Assembly (NCBI RefSeq): GCF_900113865.1
Contig: NZ_FOQY01000002.1
Location: 62,001 to 126,000, forward strand
Origin: Streptosporangium canum
Lineage (GTDB): Bacteria; Actinomycetota; Actinomycetes; Streptosporangiales; Streptosporangiaceae
Direction of reading: 5' to 3'
Length of the DNA stretch: 64,000 nt
A program made the translations under genes and the position numbers. Shown here in pieces: positions 33,623 to 41,144 of this stretch. Every line of letters begins with the position of its first letter. Position 1 is the first letter of the stretch. The notes beneath the pieces are model-generated. The model was not told the origin of the DNA. It worked only from the letters and a program-made list of their open reading frames with translations, and did not search any database.

Positions 33623-35488
33623 TCAGGCGGAGTGGTCGTGCTGCGGGGGAGAGCTCATCTCGGGTTGGATGAACTCGCGGTTCAGCCGTTCCCTTGCGTA
33701 GAGCCGGGTGAGCTTGTGCATTTCGTAGCGGATGCCGTCGATGCCGCCTTCTGACTTGACGTCGAGCAGGTGGCAGCTGACCAGCCGGGTGAGCTGGGCC
33801 TCTACGGCGTCGGCGGCGCTGCCGAGCAGGCCGGCGGCTGTCGCGGCGGTGAAGTCCTGCGGGGGGAGCAGGCTGAGGAGACGGAGAGCGCTGCGATCGT
33901 GGGGATCGAGCCGGAAGTAGGTGTCGTCGTAGTCGGCCCGCACGTCGAACTCCGCGAACCGCAGCTGGTCGAGGGGGGCCGGACCGGACTCGATCAGCGC
34001 CGCCATCTTCTGCAGAGGCCAGGTCCGTGCGGCGGCCAGGCGGGCGCCGACGGACCGCAGCGCCAGCGGCAGGTGCCCGCACAGATCGACGATCTTCTCG
34101 GCCTGCTCCCGCTCGGCGGCGACGCGGTCGGTCCCGATGATGCGGCCGAGCAGCTCCACGCCTTCGGTCAGGTTCATGACGCCGAGTTCCACGGTCTGCA
34201 CGCCGGGCAGGCTCTGCAGTCCCTCGCGGCTGGTGATGATCACTGTGCACTGGGGGGTGGCGGGCAGCAGTGAGGCGACCTGGGAGGCCGCGCACGCGTC
34301 GTCGAGGATGACCAGGACCCGCCGGCCGTTGCTCCAGGTGCGGAAGAGGTTGCTGCGTTCCTCCAGGGAGGGGGGGATCTGGTGGTCGGGTACGCCTACG
34401 GCGCGCAGGAAGCTGGCGAGGACGTCGGTCTGCGGTGTGGGGGTGGCGGAGGCGCCGCGCAGGTCCGCGAAGAGCTGCCCGTCGGGGTACTGCGCCCGGT
34501 TGAGGTGGGCGGCGTGCAGCGCCAGGGTCGTCTTCCCCGCTCCGGCCATGCCGCAGATCGACACCGCGCGGGCTGTGGTGCGGTTGTCCTGGCCGGCGGC
34601 GAGTATCCGGCGGATGTGAGCGAGAGGTTCAGTCCGGCCGGTGAAGTCGGAGATGTCTGGCGGTAGCTGTGCCGGGACGGTCAAGGTGGCGGCGTACCGC
34701 GTGGCGGTGGCCACCGGCGGGACCGGCCTGGCCTTGGCCGGGCCGGCGGAGTCGGCGCTCAGCAGTGACTGGTGGAGGCGTTGCATGGCGGTGGACGGCT
34801 CAAGCCCGAGCTCGTCGATCAGCACCCCACGCAGCTGCCGATAGACCTCCAGCGCCTCATATCGGCGCCCGGACCGGTTCAGGGCCGTCATGAGGTCCCC
34901 GTGGAAACGTTCGTGGAGGGGGTAGGTGTAGACGAGCACTTTCAGCTCGCTGATGAGCTCCTGGTAGCGCCCCAGTCGCATGTCCGCCTCGATGTGCATC
35001 TCCAGCGCCCGCAGCCTGTTCTCCTCCAGGCGGGTCACGTGGGCGGACAGGATCTCTCCCGCGGTGACGCCGACGAGTGCCTGACCGCGCCACAGGCTCA
35101 GCGCCTCGGTCAGCAGCTCGCTGGCGTGCAGCGGGTCGCCTTTCTCCAGCGCGAGGCGTCCCTGCCGCGACAGCCGTTCGAAGTCGCAGACGTCGATGGC
35201 CTCGTCGGCGACGTCAAGGAGGTATCCGGACGGCTGGGTGTGCAGGCGGGCCAGCCCGGAAGGGTCCAGCACGTCTTTTCTGAGCTTGTAGATGTAGGTC
35301 TGGAGAGTCGTCATGGCGCTGTCCGGCGGATGACTGCTCCATAGCTCATCGACGAATTCGCTGACTTGCACAATCTGATTCCTGCGCACCAGAAGAAACG
35401 TCAGAACCTGACGAACTTTGGGTGCCGTCGGAGTGATATCCCGGCCCTCATGGGTTACGGCTAGCGGGCCGAGAATGCAGAAACCCAT
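33623..35488 (-). CDS. SARP family pathway activator (AfsR-like, without TPR)
   Basis: A 621-aa regulator. Residues 1-95 are the OmpR-type winged helix (LGPLAVTHEGRDI, then TLQTYIYKLRKDV), and about 100-245 the BTAD helices (ALEKGDPLHASELLTEALSLWRG, then LRALEMHIEADMRLGRYQELISEL). An NB-ARC ATPase follows with P-loop GMAGAGKTT at about 313 and VLVILDDA as Walker B, then a winged-helix ending near HKLTRLYARERL. It lacks the TPR domain of AfsR (about 990 aa). ATG 35488 has GGAGGGGG 4 nt upstream. As the only SARP in the window it should be the cluster activator; heptads of SARP type lie upstream of many units. Confidence 0.92.
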   Translation of the reverse strand: MGFCILGPLAVTHEGRDITPTAPKVRQVLTFLLVRRNQIVQVSEFVDELWSSHPPDSAMTTLQTYIYKLRKDVLDPSGLARLHTQPSGYLLDVADEAIDVCDFERLSRQGRLALEKGDPLHASELLTEALSLWRGQALVGVTAGEILSAHVTRLEENRLRALEMHIEADMRLGRYQELISELKVLVYTYPLHERFHGDLMTALNRSGRRYEALEVYRQLRGVLIDELGLEPSTAMQRLHQSLLSADSAGPAKARPVPPVATATRYAATLTVPAQLPPDISDFTGRTEPLAHIRRILAAGQDNRTTARAVSICGMAGAGKTTLALHAAHLNRAQYPDGQLFADLRGASATPTPQTDVLASFLRAVGVPDHQIPPSLEERSNLFRTWSNGRRVLVILDDACAASQVASLLPATPQCTVIITSREGLQSLPGVQTVELGVMNLTEGVELLGRIIGTDRVAAEREQAEKIVDLCGHLPLALRSVGARLAAARTWPLQKMAALIESGPAPLDQLRFAEFDVRADYDDTYFRLDPHDRSALRLLSLLPPQDFTAATAAGLLGSAADAVEAQLTRLVSCHLLDVKSEGGIDGIRYEMHKLTRLYARERLNREFIQPEMSSPPQHDHSA

Positions 35489-35502
35489 TTTGCCCCCTCC
35501 GA

Positions 35503-35530
35503 TCACATATGTTCACATATGTTCACAATG
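35503..35530. promoter_or_regulatory. 10-bp direct repeats at SARP gene start
   Basis: TCACATATGT at 35503-35512 and 35513-35522, then a partial third copy TCACAATG. Each full copy holds the palindrome ACATATGT. They lie 15-42 bp upstream of the SARP ATG, so they are either part of its promoter or an operator. The unit differs from the TCGAGCC-type heptads, which suggests another regulator acts here. Confidence 0.5.
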
Positions 35531-36585
35531 AGCACACGCCTAGGATGCTAACCTCGCCCCACTAGAAATACACTCGAAGCCTAGTTGACCTCATTGTGTT
35601 TTCCATCCCCGTTTCGCCCCCGTTTCTTGCCTGTTTCGAGATATCGCCCAGTCCCGGTCATTTACGATCTTCACCGGGCGTCTGTCGCGGTCCCGGGTCG
35701 TTTGACCTTGGTGGCCTGCGTGCCGGCCCGTCCGGCTCCGCTCCGGGTAAGGCGGGTTTCCGGGTGGGGGAGTCCCGGAGGTCGCGACGTCGGCCGTGCC
35801 GTACAGCGGTCGGGTCAAGGATCTGTCAGGTGAATATGCGTGCGGTCCATAGTCGGGTCGCAGTGATGGTGGATGTTGCTTCCAGGTCGACCCGAGGCCA
35901 AGCCTAGTCGCATTCTTCCCCGTTTCAATATGCCGTCTAGAATGCGCCGACTGTCCTGATCCGACTCCGCTCCGCGATAATATCGGATGCGACAAAACGG
36001 CATGCTGAGCGTAAGCTCAAGATAAGCGGAGTGTGATCGCGGGTCGCTCTCTGCGGTCGTTTCGGGCGGGGTGTTTGATGTCCGCGGGGAAGATGTCCGT
36101 TTCCGGCCGATGGTCGATGGGGCATTTGCGCTGATGGTGGGCGGGTTTACGGGTTCATGCCGCATGGGTGGGGTGCCCGTCGCCCTCGGGATGCCTGGCA
36201 GGTCCGGTGGTGCCGCCGATTTCGAGCGGCTTTACGGTCAGGACGTAGTCGAGCGATTACTGTGTGATATATCCGCTGGAAGACGGGGTGTGCCAACAAA
36301 TCATTCGCGCTGGATCAAGAACACGGTAAATGTGATGATCGTGGCATGTGAAATGTAGCGTAAGCACAAACAACCGACGAGTTCCACGGGCCTGGCCGGT
36401 TGAGGCCGCGGCTCACGACATCGGTTGGTCTCCGCGATCCGCCGTGTTAACGCTCGACCGCGTGACACGGCATCGCGCCGGCCGATCCGCCGCGGCCGAT
36501 CGAGGACGGCCACGATCAGCCGGGCACACGCGCCGCCGCGTTCAGGGCCGGTGCCGCCGCAGCCGGATGCCGGCTCCCTGACCGG
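35531..36585. other. AT-richer gene-poor stretch between SARP and SDR genes
   Basis: About 1.05 kb with visibly lower GC than its surroundings and stop codons in most frames. I see no convincing gene. Small open frames at 36071-36358 (plus) and 35937-36125 (minus) have no family resemblance, weak starts and no codon bias. No inverted repeats of an insertion sequence are obvious. It could hold the SARP promoter and long leader, a degraded mobile element, or a small RNA. Confidence 0.5.
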
Positions 36586-37338
36586 TCAGCGCCCGCCGGC
36601 GGTGTGGACGACCTCGCCGTTGATGTTGCCGTTCGCCTCGGAGCAGAGGAAAACGATCACGCGCGCGACCTCCTCGGCGGTGCTCAGACGCCCGCTCGGA
36701 GTCTCCCGCGCCGCCTGCTCCAGCAGCTCCGGGGCCACCGCCTCAAGGCTCTCCGTCAGCGTGCCTCCGGGCGCGACCACGTTCGCGAGCACGCCGTCCC
36801 GGGTCCACATCAGCGCCCGCGCGAACCCGTGCAGCGACGCCTTGGCCGCGCTGTAGAGCTCCGAGCCCGGATTCCCGTGGGTCGCGGTGACCGAGGACAG
36901 CAGCACGATCCGCCCCCAGCCGCGTTCGCGCATCCCGCCCAGGGCCTGCCGGACGGTCCACATGTGGCCTTCGACGTTCTCGCGGAACCGGGCGAGCCAG
37001 TAGTCCATGGGGAAGTCCTGGTAGGCGGGCATGTCCTCGGGGTTGACCCACACCCACGTCTGGGCGTTGGCCACGACGACGTCGACTCCGCCCCAGCGGC
37101 TCTCGACCGCGCCCACCGCCTCCCTGATGGAGGCCGGATCGGCGAGGTCGCACCGGAGGGCGCACGCACGGTCGTCGCCACCGAGCTCCTCGACCACGCG
37201 CATGGCCGCGGCGTCGGAGGTGTGGTAGGTGATGGCGACCCGGGCCCGTTCCTCGGCGAACACGCGCGCGGTCGCGAGGCCGATGCCGCGGGTGGCGCCG
37301 GTGATCAGTACCCGCTTGTCTTCCAGGCCAAGGTCCAT
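36586..37338 (-). CDS. SDR family oxidoreductase
   Basis: A 250-aa classical SDR. TGATRGIGLA is at residues 13-22, then CDLADPAS, ANAQTWVW (in place of the usual NNAG), the catalytic Ser in LLSSVTA, the YSAAK motif and PGGTLTES. The ending is VHTAGGR instead of DGG. GGAGG lies 9-10 nt before ATG 37338; the longer frame to 37407 is unlikely. It is divergent from the second TenA-like gene. It is probably a tailoring reductase; the changed NNAG motif marks it as distant from the other SDRs here. Confidence 0.85.
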   Translation of the reverse strand: MDLGLEDKRVLITGATRGIGLATARVFAEERARVAITYHTSDAAAMRVVEELGGDDRACALRCDLADPASIREAVGAVESRWGGVDVVVANAQTWVWVNPEDMPAYQDFPMDYWLARFRENVEGHMWTVRQALGGMRERGWGRIVLLSSVTATHGNPGSELYSAAKASLHGFARALMWTRDGVLANVVAPGGTLTESLEAVAPELLEQAARETPSGRLSTAEEVARVIVFLCSEANGNINGEVVHTAGGR

Positions 37339-37422
37339 CGCGTATTCCTCCGGCTCCGCCGCTCGGCTGTGTCTGCTGCCCGGCATCGAGGACATGCCAG
37401 TCATCACTCTCCGTCGCCGGGC

Positions 37423-37440
37423 TCGAAGAAGGCTGGAGCG
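37423..37440 (+). promoter_or_regulatory. SARP-like heptads upstream of TenA-like gene 2
   Basis: TCGAAGA (37423) and TGGAGCG (37434), 11 bp apart, about 95 bp before the TenA-like gene. The second heptad is imperfect, so this is tentative. Confidence 0.35.
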
Positions 37441-37536
37441 CGCCGGCCGGGTGCGCCGGGGCCGGAACTCCAGGAGGCGTCAAGCAGGGGCCGCTACCGT
37501 CCCCACCGGAGTCCGCACCGTGACGGAGGAAGGCCC

Positions 37537-38205
37537 ATGCTGCAGGAAGAACTCATGGAGATCAGGGACCCGCTGCTGCGGAAGGTGCAGGACCACCCCT
37601 TCTGGTCCGGCCTCCGGGACGGCTCGCTGCCGGCGGAGGCGCTCGCCCGCTTCGTCCGGCAGGACACCGGGTTCCTGCTGCCCGCCTACGCCCGCGCCCT
37701 GGCCCGGTGCGCGGCGGTCGCCCCGGACGACGCGGACACGCTCCTGCTCGGGCAGTCGGTCGCCGGCACGCTGACGGCCAGGGACAGGCTGCGCCAGGCA
37801 TACACCACCCTGGCGGGCGAGCTCGGCCTGCCGGAACTCGGGGTACGGCTCGCGGCGGACCCGGCCACCCAGGCGCACATGTCGTTCTTCGCGGCCGCCG
37901 GCGCGCGGTCCTTCTACGCGGGCATCGGCGCGCTGCTCCCCATGGTGTGGTTCAACGCCGAGGTGTCCGACAACCTGAGGGACAACGCGGTGCCCGGCTC
38001 CCGCTACCTGCCGTGGATCGAGGTCTACCACCCGGGCGAGTCCTACGGGTACGCGGTGCGGGCGTTCCTCGACATGGTCGACCGGGCCGGCGAGAGCTGC
38101 TCGGCCCGGGAGCGTCGGCTGCTCGTCGAGCAGTTCTCCATCAGCGTCCGTTACGAATGGGCATTCGCCGAATGCTGCATACGACAGCCCTCATGGCCGG
38201 TGTGA
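37537..38205 (+). CDS. TenA-like protein without the thiaminase cysteine, paralogue 2
   Basis: A 222-aa protein aligning along its whole length with the TenA-like protein at 15.6 kb: HPFWSGLRDGSLP, RQDTGFLLPAYARALARC, LLPMVWFNAEVSDNLR, SRYLPWIEVYHPGE and RYEWAFAECC. As in that copy, the thiaminase Cys position is Met (LPM), and the first-motif Tyr is Phe. The conserved Glu in RYEWAF is kept. GGAGG and an AGG stretch precede the ATG. It starts a rightward group with the P450 and two SDRs. Two such proteins in one cluster suggest a specific pathway role, not thiamin salvage. Confidence 0.8.
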   Translation: MLQEELMEIRDPLLRKVQDHPFWSGLRDGSLPAEALARFVRQDTGFLLPAYARALARCAAVAPDDADTLLLGQSVAGTLTARDRLRQAYTTLAGELGLPELGVRLAADPATQAHMSFFAAAGARSFYAGIGALLPMVWFNAEVSDNLRDNAVPGSRYLPWIEVYHPGESYGYAVRAFLDMVDRAGESCSARERRLLVEQFSISVRYEWAFAECCIRQPSWPV

Positions 38206-38253
38206 CACGTGGGTCCCGGACACGCGCAGCCGACGAGAAAGGTCACCAGCGAG

Positions 38254-39453
38254 ATGAACACCAGAAGTCCGATCCCCTACCCCTTCCAGTGGACGCCGCC
38301 GATGGAGGTCCCCGACGGGCTGCGCGGGCTGCGGGAGAAGGCCCTCGTCGAGGTCAGGCTGCCCAGCGGCGACACGGCGGTGATGGTGACCCGCTACAAG
38401 GACGTCAGGAGGCTGTTCGCGGACGAACGGCTGAGCAAGAACATAGCCAGGCCGGGTGTCGCGAGGATCTCCGCCGACAACGAGCTGTTCGTCGACCCCG
38501 AGATCGACGCCGACCCGCCGGACCACACGCGGATGCGCGGCCTGGTGACCAAGGCGTTCACCGCGCGCCGGATAGAGCTGCTGCGCCCGTTCGCGCGGGC
38601 GGTCACCGATGACCTGGTGGAGAAGATGGCGCAGGGGCGGGGGCCGGTCGATCTGAACGAGGCGCTCGCCTTCCCGCTGCCGATCCTGGTGATCTGCAAG
38701 CTGCTCGGCATCCCGCCGGAGGACAGGAACAAGTTCCGCGGGCTGGTGGACGGATTCCTGTCGGTGACCAAGTTGCCGCCGCAGGAGGTCGAGGAATGCC
38801 GCAAGGGCCTGTGGGACTACCTCGTCGAGCTGATCGCCGCCAAGCGGGCGGATCCGGAGGACGACCTGATCGGCGCTCTGATCAAGGCGCGGGACGAGGA
38901 CGACAACCGGCTCTCCGAGCACGAGCTGCATTTCTGGACGCAGAGTCTGCTCATCGCCGGCTACGTCACCACGGCGAGCCAGATCGGCACCGGGACCGCC
39001 GTGCTGCTGCACCGGCGGGATCTGGTCGAGGAGATCCGGGCCGACTACTCGCTGGTGCCGTCGGCGGTGGAGGAACTGCTGCGGACACAGATCATGGGGT
39101 CCTCGATCGGCACGCTGCGCTACGCGCTGACGGACATCGAGCTGTCCGACGGCACGATGATCAAGAGCGGGTCCAGCGTCCTGCTGTCGGAAGAGTCGGC
39201 CAACATGGACGAGAGCGTCTTCACCGACCCCTTCACGCTGGACATCCGGCGTAAGGAGAACCACCACATGACCTTCGGCGCCGGCATCCACTACTGCGTC
39301 GGTGCGGCGCTGGCCCGGATGGAACTCCAGGTAGCGACCGAGAGCCTGCTGCGCCGGTTCCCGGACATCCGCCTCGCGGTCCCCGCCGACGCTCTGCCCC
39401 GGGGTCTCGGCGGATTCATGGAGGGCTTCAGCGAGATCCCGGTCACCTGGTGA
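38254..39453 (+). CDS. Cytochrome P450
   Basis: A 399-aa actinomycete-type P450. The heme-binding loop is FGAGIHYCVG with Cys348 as axial ligand; the K-helix ExxR is EELLR at about 270. In the I-helix the motif is AGYVTT (about 235-240): the usual acidic residue before the Thr is Val. ATG 38254 gives the standard start; a GTG at 38209 would add 15 residues. It follows the TenA-like gene closely. In related xanthone pathways P450s make methylenedioxy bridges or hydroxylations. The ferredoxin at 27.8 kb is the likely electron donor. Confidence 0.93.
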   Translation: MNTRSPIPYPFQWTPPMEVPDGLRGLREKALVEVRLPSGDTAVMVTRYKDVRRLFADERLSKNIARPGVARISADNELFVDPEIDADPPDHTRMRGLVTKAFTARRIELLRPFARAVTDDLVEKMAQGRGPVDLNEALAFPLPILVICKLLGIPPEDRNKFRGLVDGFLSVTKLPPQEVEECRKGLWDYLVELIAAKRADPEDDLIGALIKARDEDDNRLSEHELHFWTQSLLIAGYVTTASQIGTGTAVLLHRRDLVEEIRADYSLVPSAVEELLRTQIMGSSIGTLRYALTDIELSDGTMIKSGSSVLLSEESANMDESVFTDPFTLDIRRKENHHMTFGAGIHYCVGAALARMELQVATESLLRRFPDIRLAVPADALPRGLGGFMEGFSEIPVTW

Positions 39454-39522
39454 CCGGATGATCCGAGCCGGCGCCGGCCCCTCCGGAACGCGACCGGCCC
39501 GCTACCCCATGGAGGTAAACGG

Positions 39523-40224
39523 ATGACTCACGGCAGCGCGGCGGCCGGGCGGCGCACCGCTCTTGTCACCGGAGCCAACCGCGGCATCGGCCGCGCGGTC
39601 GCCGCCGAGCTGTACGGCCGGGGCCTGCGGGTGGTGGTGACCGCGCGGAACGCCGACGAGGCCCGCGCCGCGGCCGCCGAGATCGGTCCCGGCGCGCGCC
39701 CGCACGAGCTGGACGTCACGGATCCGGACGGCGTCAGCCGGTTGACCAAGGAGACGGGCCCGGTCGACGTGCTGGTGTGCAACGCCGGCGTGCTGCTGGA
39801 CGCGGGCACCGATCCGCTGGCCGTGCCGCTCGAACTCGTCGAGCGGACGCTGCGGGTGAATCTGCTCGGGTCGTGGCGGGTGGCGCAGGCGTTCGTGCCG
39901 CCCATGGTCGGCCGGGGGTGGGGCCGCGTGGTGCTGATCTCCAGCGGCACCACCGCCGAGTTCGGCGGCGCCCTGTTCACCGGCGCGCCCGGCTACTCGA
40001 TATCGAAGAGCGCGCTGAACGGGCTCACGACGATGCTGGCCGCCCAGACCGCCGGGTCGGGGGTGCTGGTGAACGCGGTGAACCCGGGACGGGTGCGCAC
40101 CAGGATGATGCCGACCCAGCAGACCACGCCCGAAGAGGCGGCCCGGTTCATCGCCGACGTGGCGACCCTTCCGGACGGCGGGCCGACCGGGCAGTTCCTC
40201 ACCGAGAAACGCGGCCAAGGCTGA
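39523..40224 (+). CDS. SDR family oxidoreductase
   Basis: A 233-aa SDR. TGANRGIGRAV is at about residues 16-26, then LDVTDPD, CNAGV, the catalytic Ser in LISSGTT, YSISK, and PGRVRTRM. It lacks the DGG ending and closes with GPTGQFLTEKRGQG, as in the carbonyl-reductase-like subgroup. GGAGG is found 8 nt before the ATG. It stands between the P450 and another SDR with short gaps (69 and 28 nt), so the three are probably one transcript. Substrate unknown. Confidence 0.85.
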   Translation: MTHGSAAAGRRTALVTGANRGIGRAVAAELYGRGLRVVVTARNADEARAAAAEIGPGARPHELDVTDPDGVSRLTKETGPVDVLVCNAGVLLDAGTDPLAVPLELVERTLRVNLLGSWRVAQAFVPPMVGRGWGRVVLISSGTTAEFGGALFTGAPGYSISKSALNGLTTMLAAQTAGSGVLVNAVNPGRVRTRMMPTQQTTPEEAARFIADVATLPDGGPTGQFLTEKRGQG

Positions 40225-40252
40225 GGCCCGCGTCCCAAGAACAGGAGACGGC

Positions 40253-41035
40253 ATGGAATTCGACCTTTCCGGTAAGAAGGCCGTGGTCACCGGCGCCGGC
40301 GCCGGCATCGGGCTGGCGGTCGTACAGGCACTCGCCTCGGCGGGCGCGGACGTGTTCGGCGGGGCGCGCACCATCACCCCGGAGCTGCTCGCCGCCACCC
40401 CGCACGTGTTCGAGGTCGACCTCGTCACCCCGAAAGGGCCGCAGCTGCTGGTGGAACGGGCGCTCGCCGAGTTCGGCGGCGTCGACATACTCGTCAACAA
40501 CGTCGGCGGCGGCGTGAAGCTGGCGGCCGGCTTCCTCGACATCGAGGACGAGGTCTGGCAGCACACGTTCGAGCTCAACGTCTTCACCACGATACGGGCG
40601 ACCCGCGCGGCGCTGCCCAGCCTGATCGAACGCAACGGCGCGATCGTCAACATCGGATCGATGAACGCGAGCATGGTGGATCCCCGCCTCGCCCACTACT
40701 CCGCGGCCAAGGCCGCGCTCGCCAACATCGGCAAGGCGCTCTCCGCGGAGTTCAGCCCGCTGGGCGTCCGCGTCAACACCATCTCTCCCGGACCGGTACG
40801 GACCCGGCTCTGGACGAATCCGGAGATCGCGCGGCGAGCCGGGCTGTCACCGGAGGAGTTTCTCGCGTCGGTCCCCAAGATGGCGGGGCTGTCCACCGGC
40901 AAGATAATCGAGCCCGACGAGGTGGCGGCACTGGTGGTGCTGCTGGCGTCCGGCAGGGTGCGGAGCATAACGGGTTCGGACTACACGATCGATGCCGGCA
41001 TGGCTCCTCCGGCGCACTACAACCGTCCGGCGTGA
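40253..41035 (+). CDS. SDR family oxidoreductase
   Basis: A 260-aa SDR. TGAGAGIGLAV is at residues 13-23, then VDLVTPKG, NNVGGG, the catalytic Ser in IGSMNAS, YSAAK, PGPVRTRLW and SDYTIDAGM. This pattern (short NAD-binding helix, GSMNA, long C-terminal loop with PKMAGLSTGKI) suits a group of SDRs acting on large cyclic ketones. GGAGA precedes the ATG. It ends at a strong terminator shared with the convergent monooxygenase. Confidence 0.85.
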   Translation: MEFDLSGKKAVVTGAGAGIGLAVVQALASAGADVFGGARTITPELLAATPHVFEVDLVTPKGPQLLVERALAEFGGVDILVNNVGGGVKLAAGFLDIEDEVWQHTFELNVFTTIRATRAALPSLIERNGAIVNIGSMNASMVDPRLAHYSAAKAALANIGKALSAEFSPLGVRVNTISPGPVRTRLWTNPEIARRAGLSPEEFLASVPKMAGLSTGKIIEPDEVAALVVLLASGRVRSITGSDYTIDAGMAPPAHYNRPA

Positions 41036-41075
41036 GAGGCCTCGCCGCGCGCCGGTGACGTCCTGCGAGCGGTGT

Positions 41076-41126
41076 GAACGCCGCGGCCGCGGGCGGGTGT
41101 CCAGCCCGCCTCCGGCCGCGGCGTTC
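41076..41126. terminator. Bidirectional 22-bp hairpin terminator
   Basis: Arms 41076-41097 and 41105-41126 pair with only 2 mismatches in 22 bp (outer part GAACGCCGCGGCCG) around a 7-nt loop, between the convergent SDR and flavin monooxygenase genes. Confidence 0.85.
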
Positions 41127-41144
41127 GTCGCCGTCGCCCGCGGG

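Noticed and set aside
36222-36255. Two TCGAGCG heptads in the AT-richer island
   Set aside because: They are 27 bp apart, not in 11-bp phase, and no gene start follows.
35937-36358. Small frames as a possible transposase remnant
   Set aside because: No DDE or other transposase motif, no terminal inverted repeats and no target duplication could be seen.
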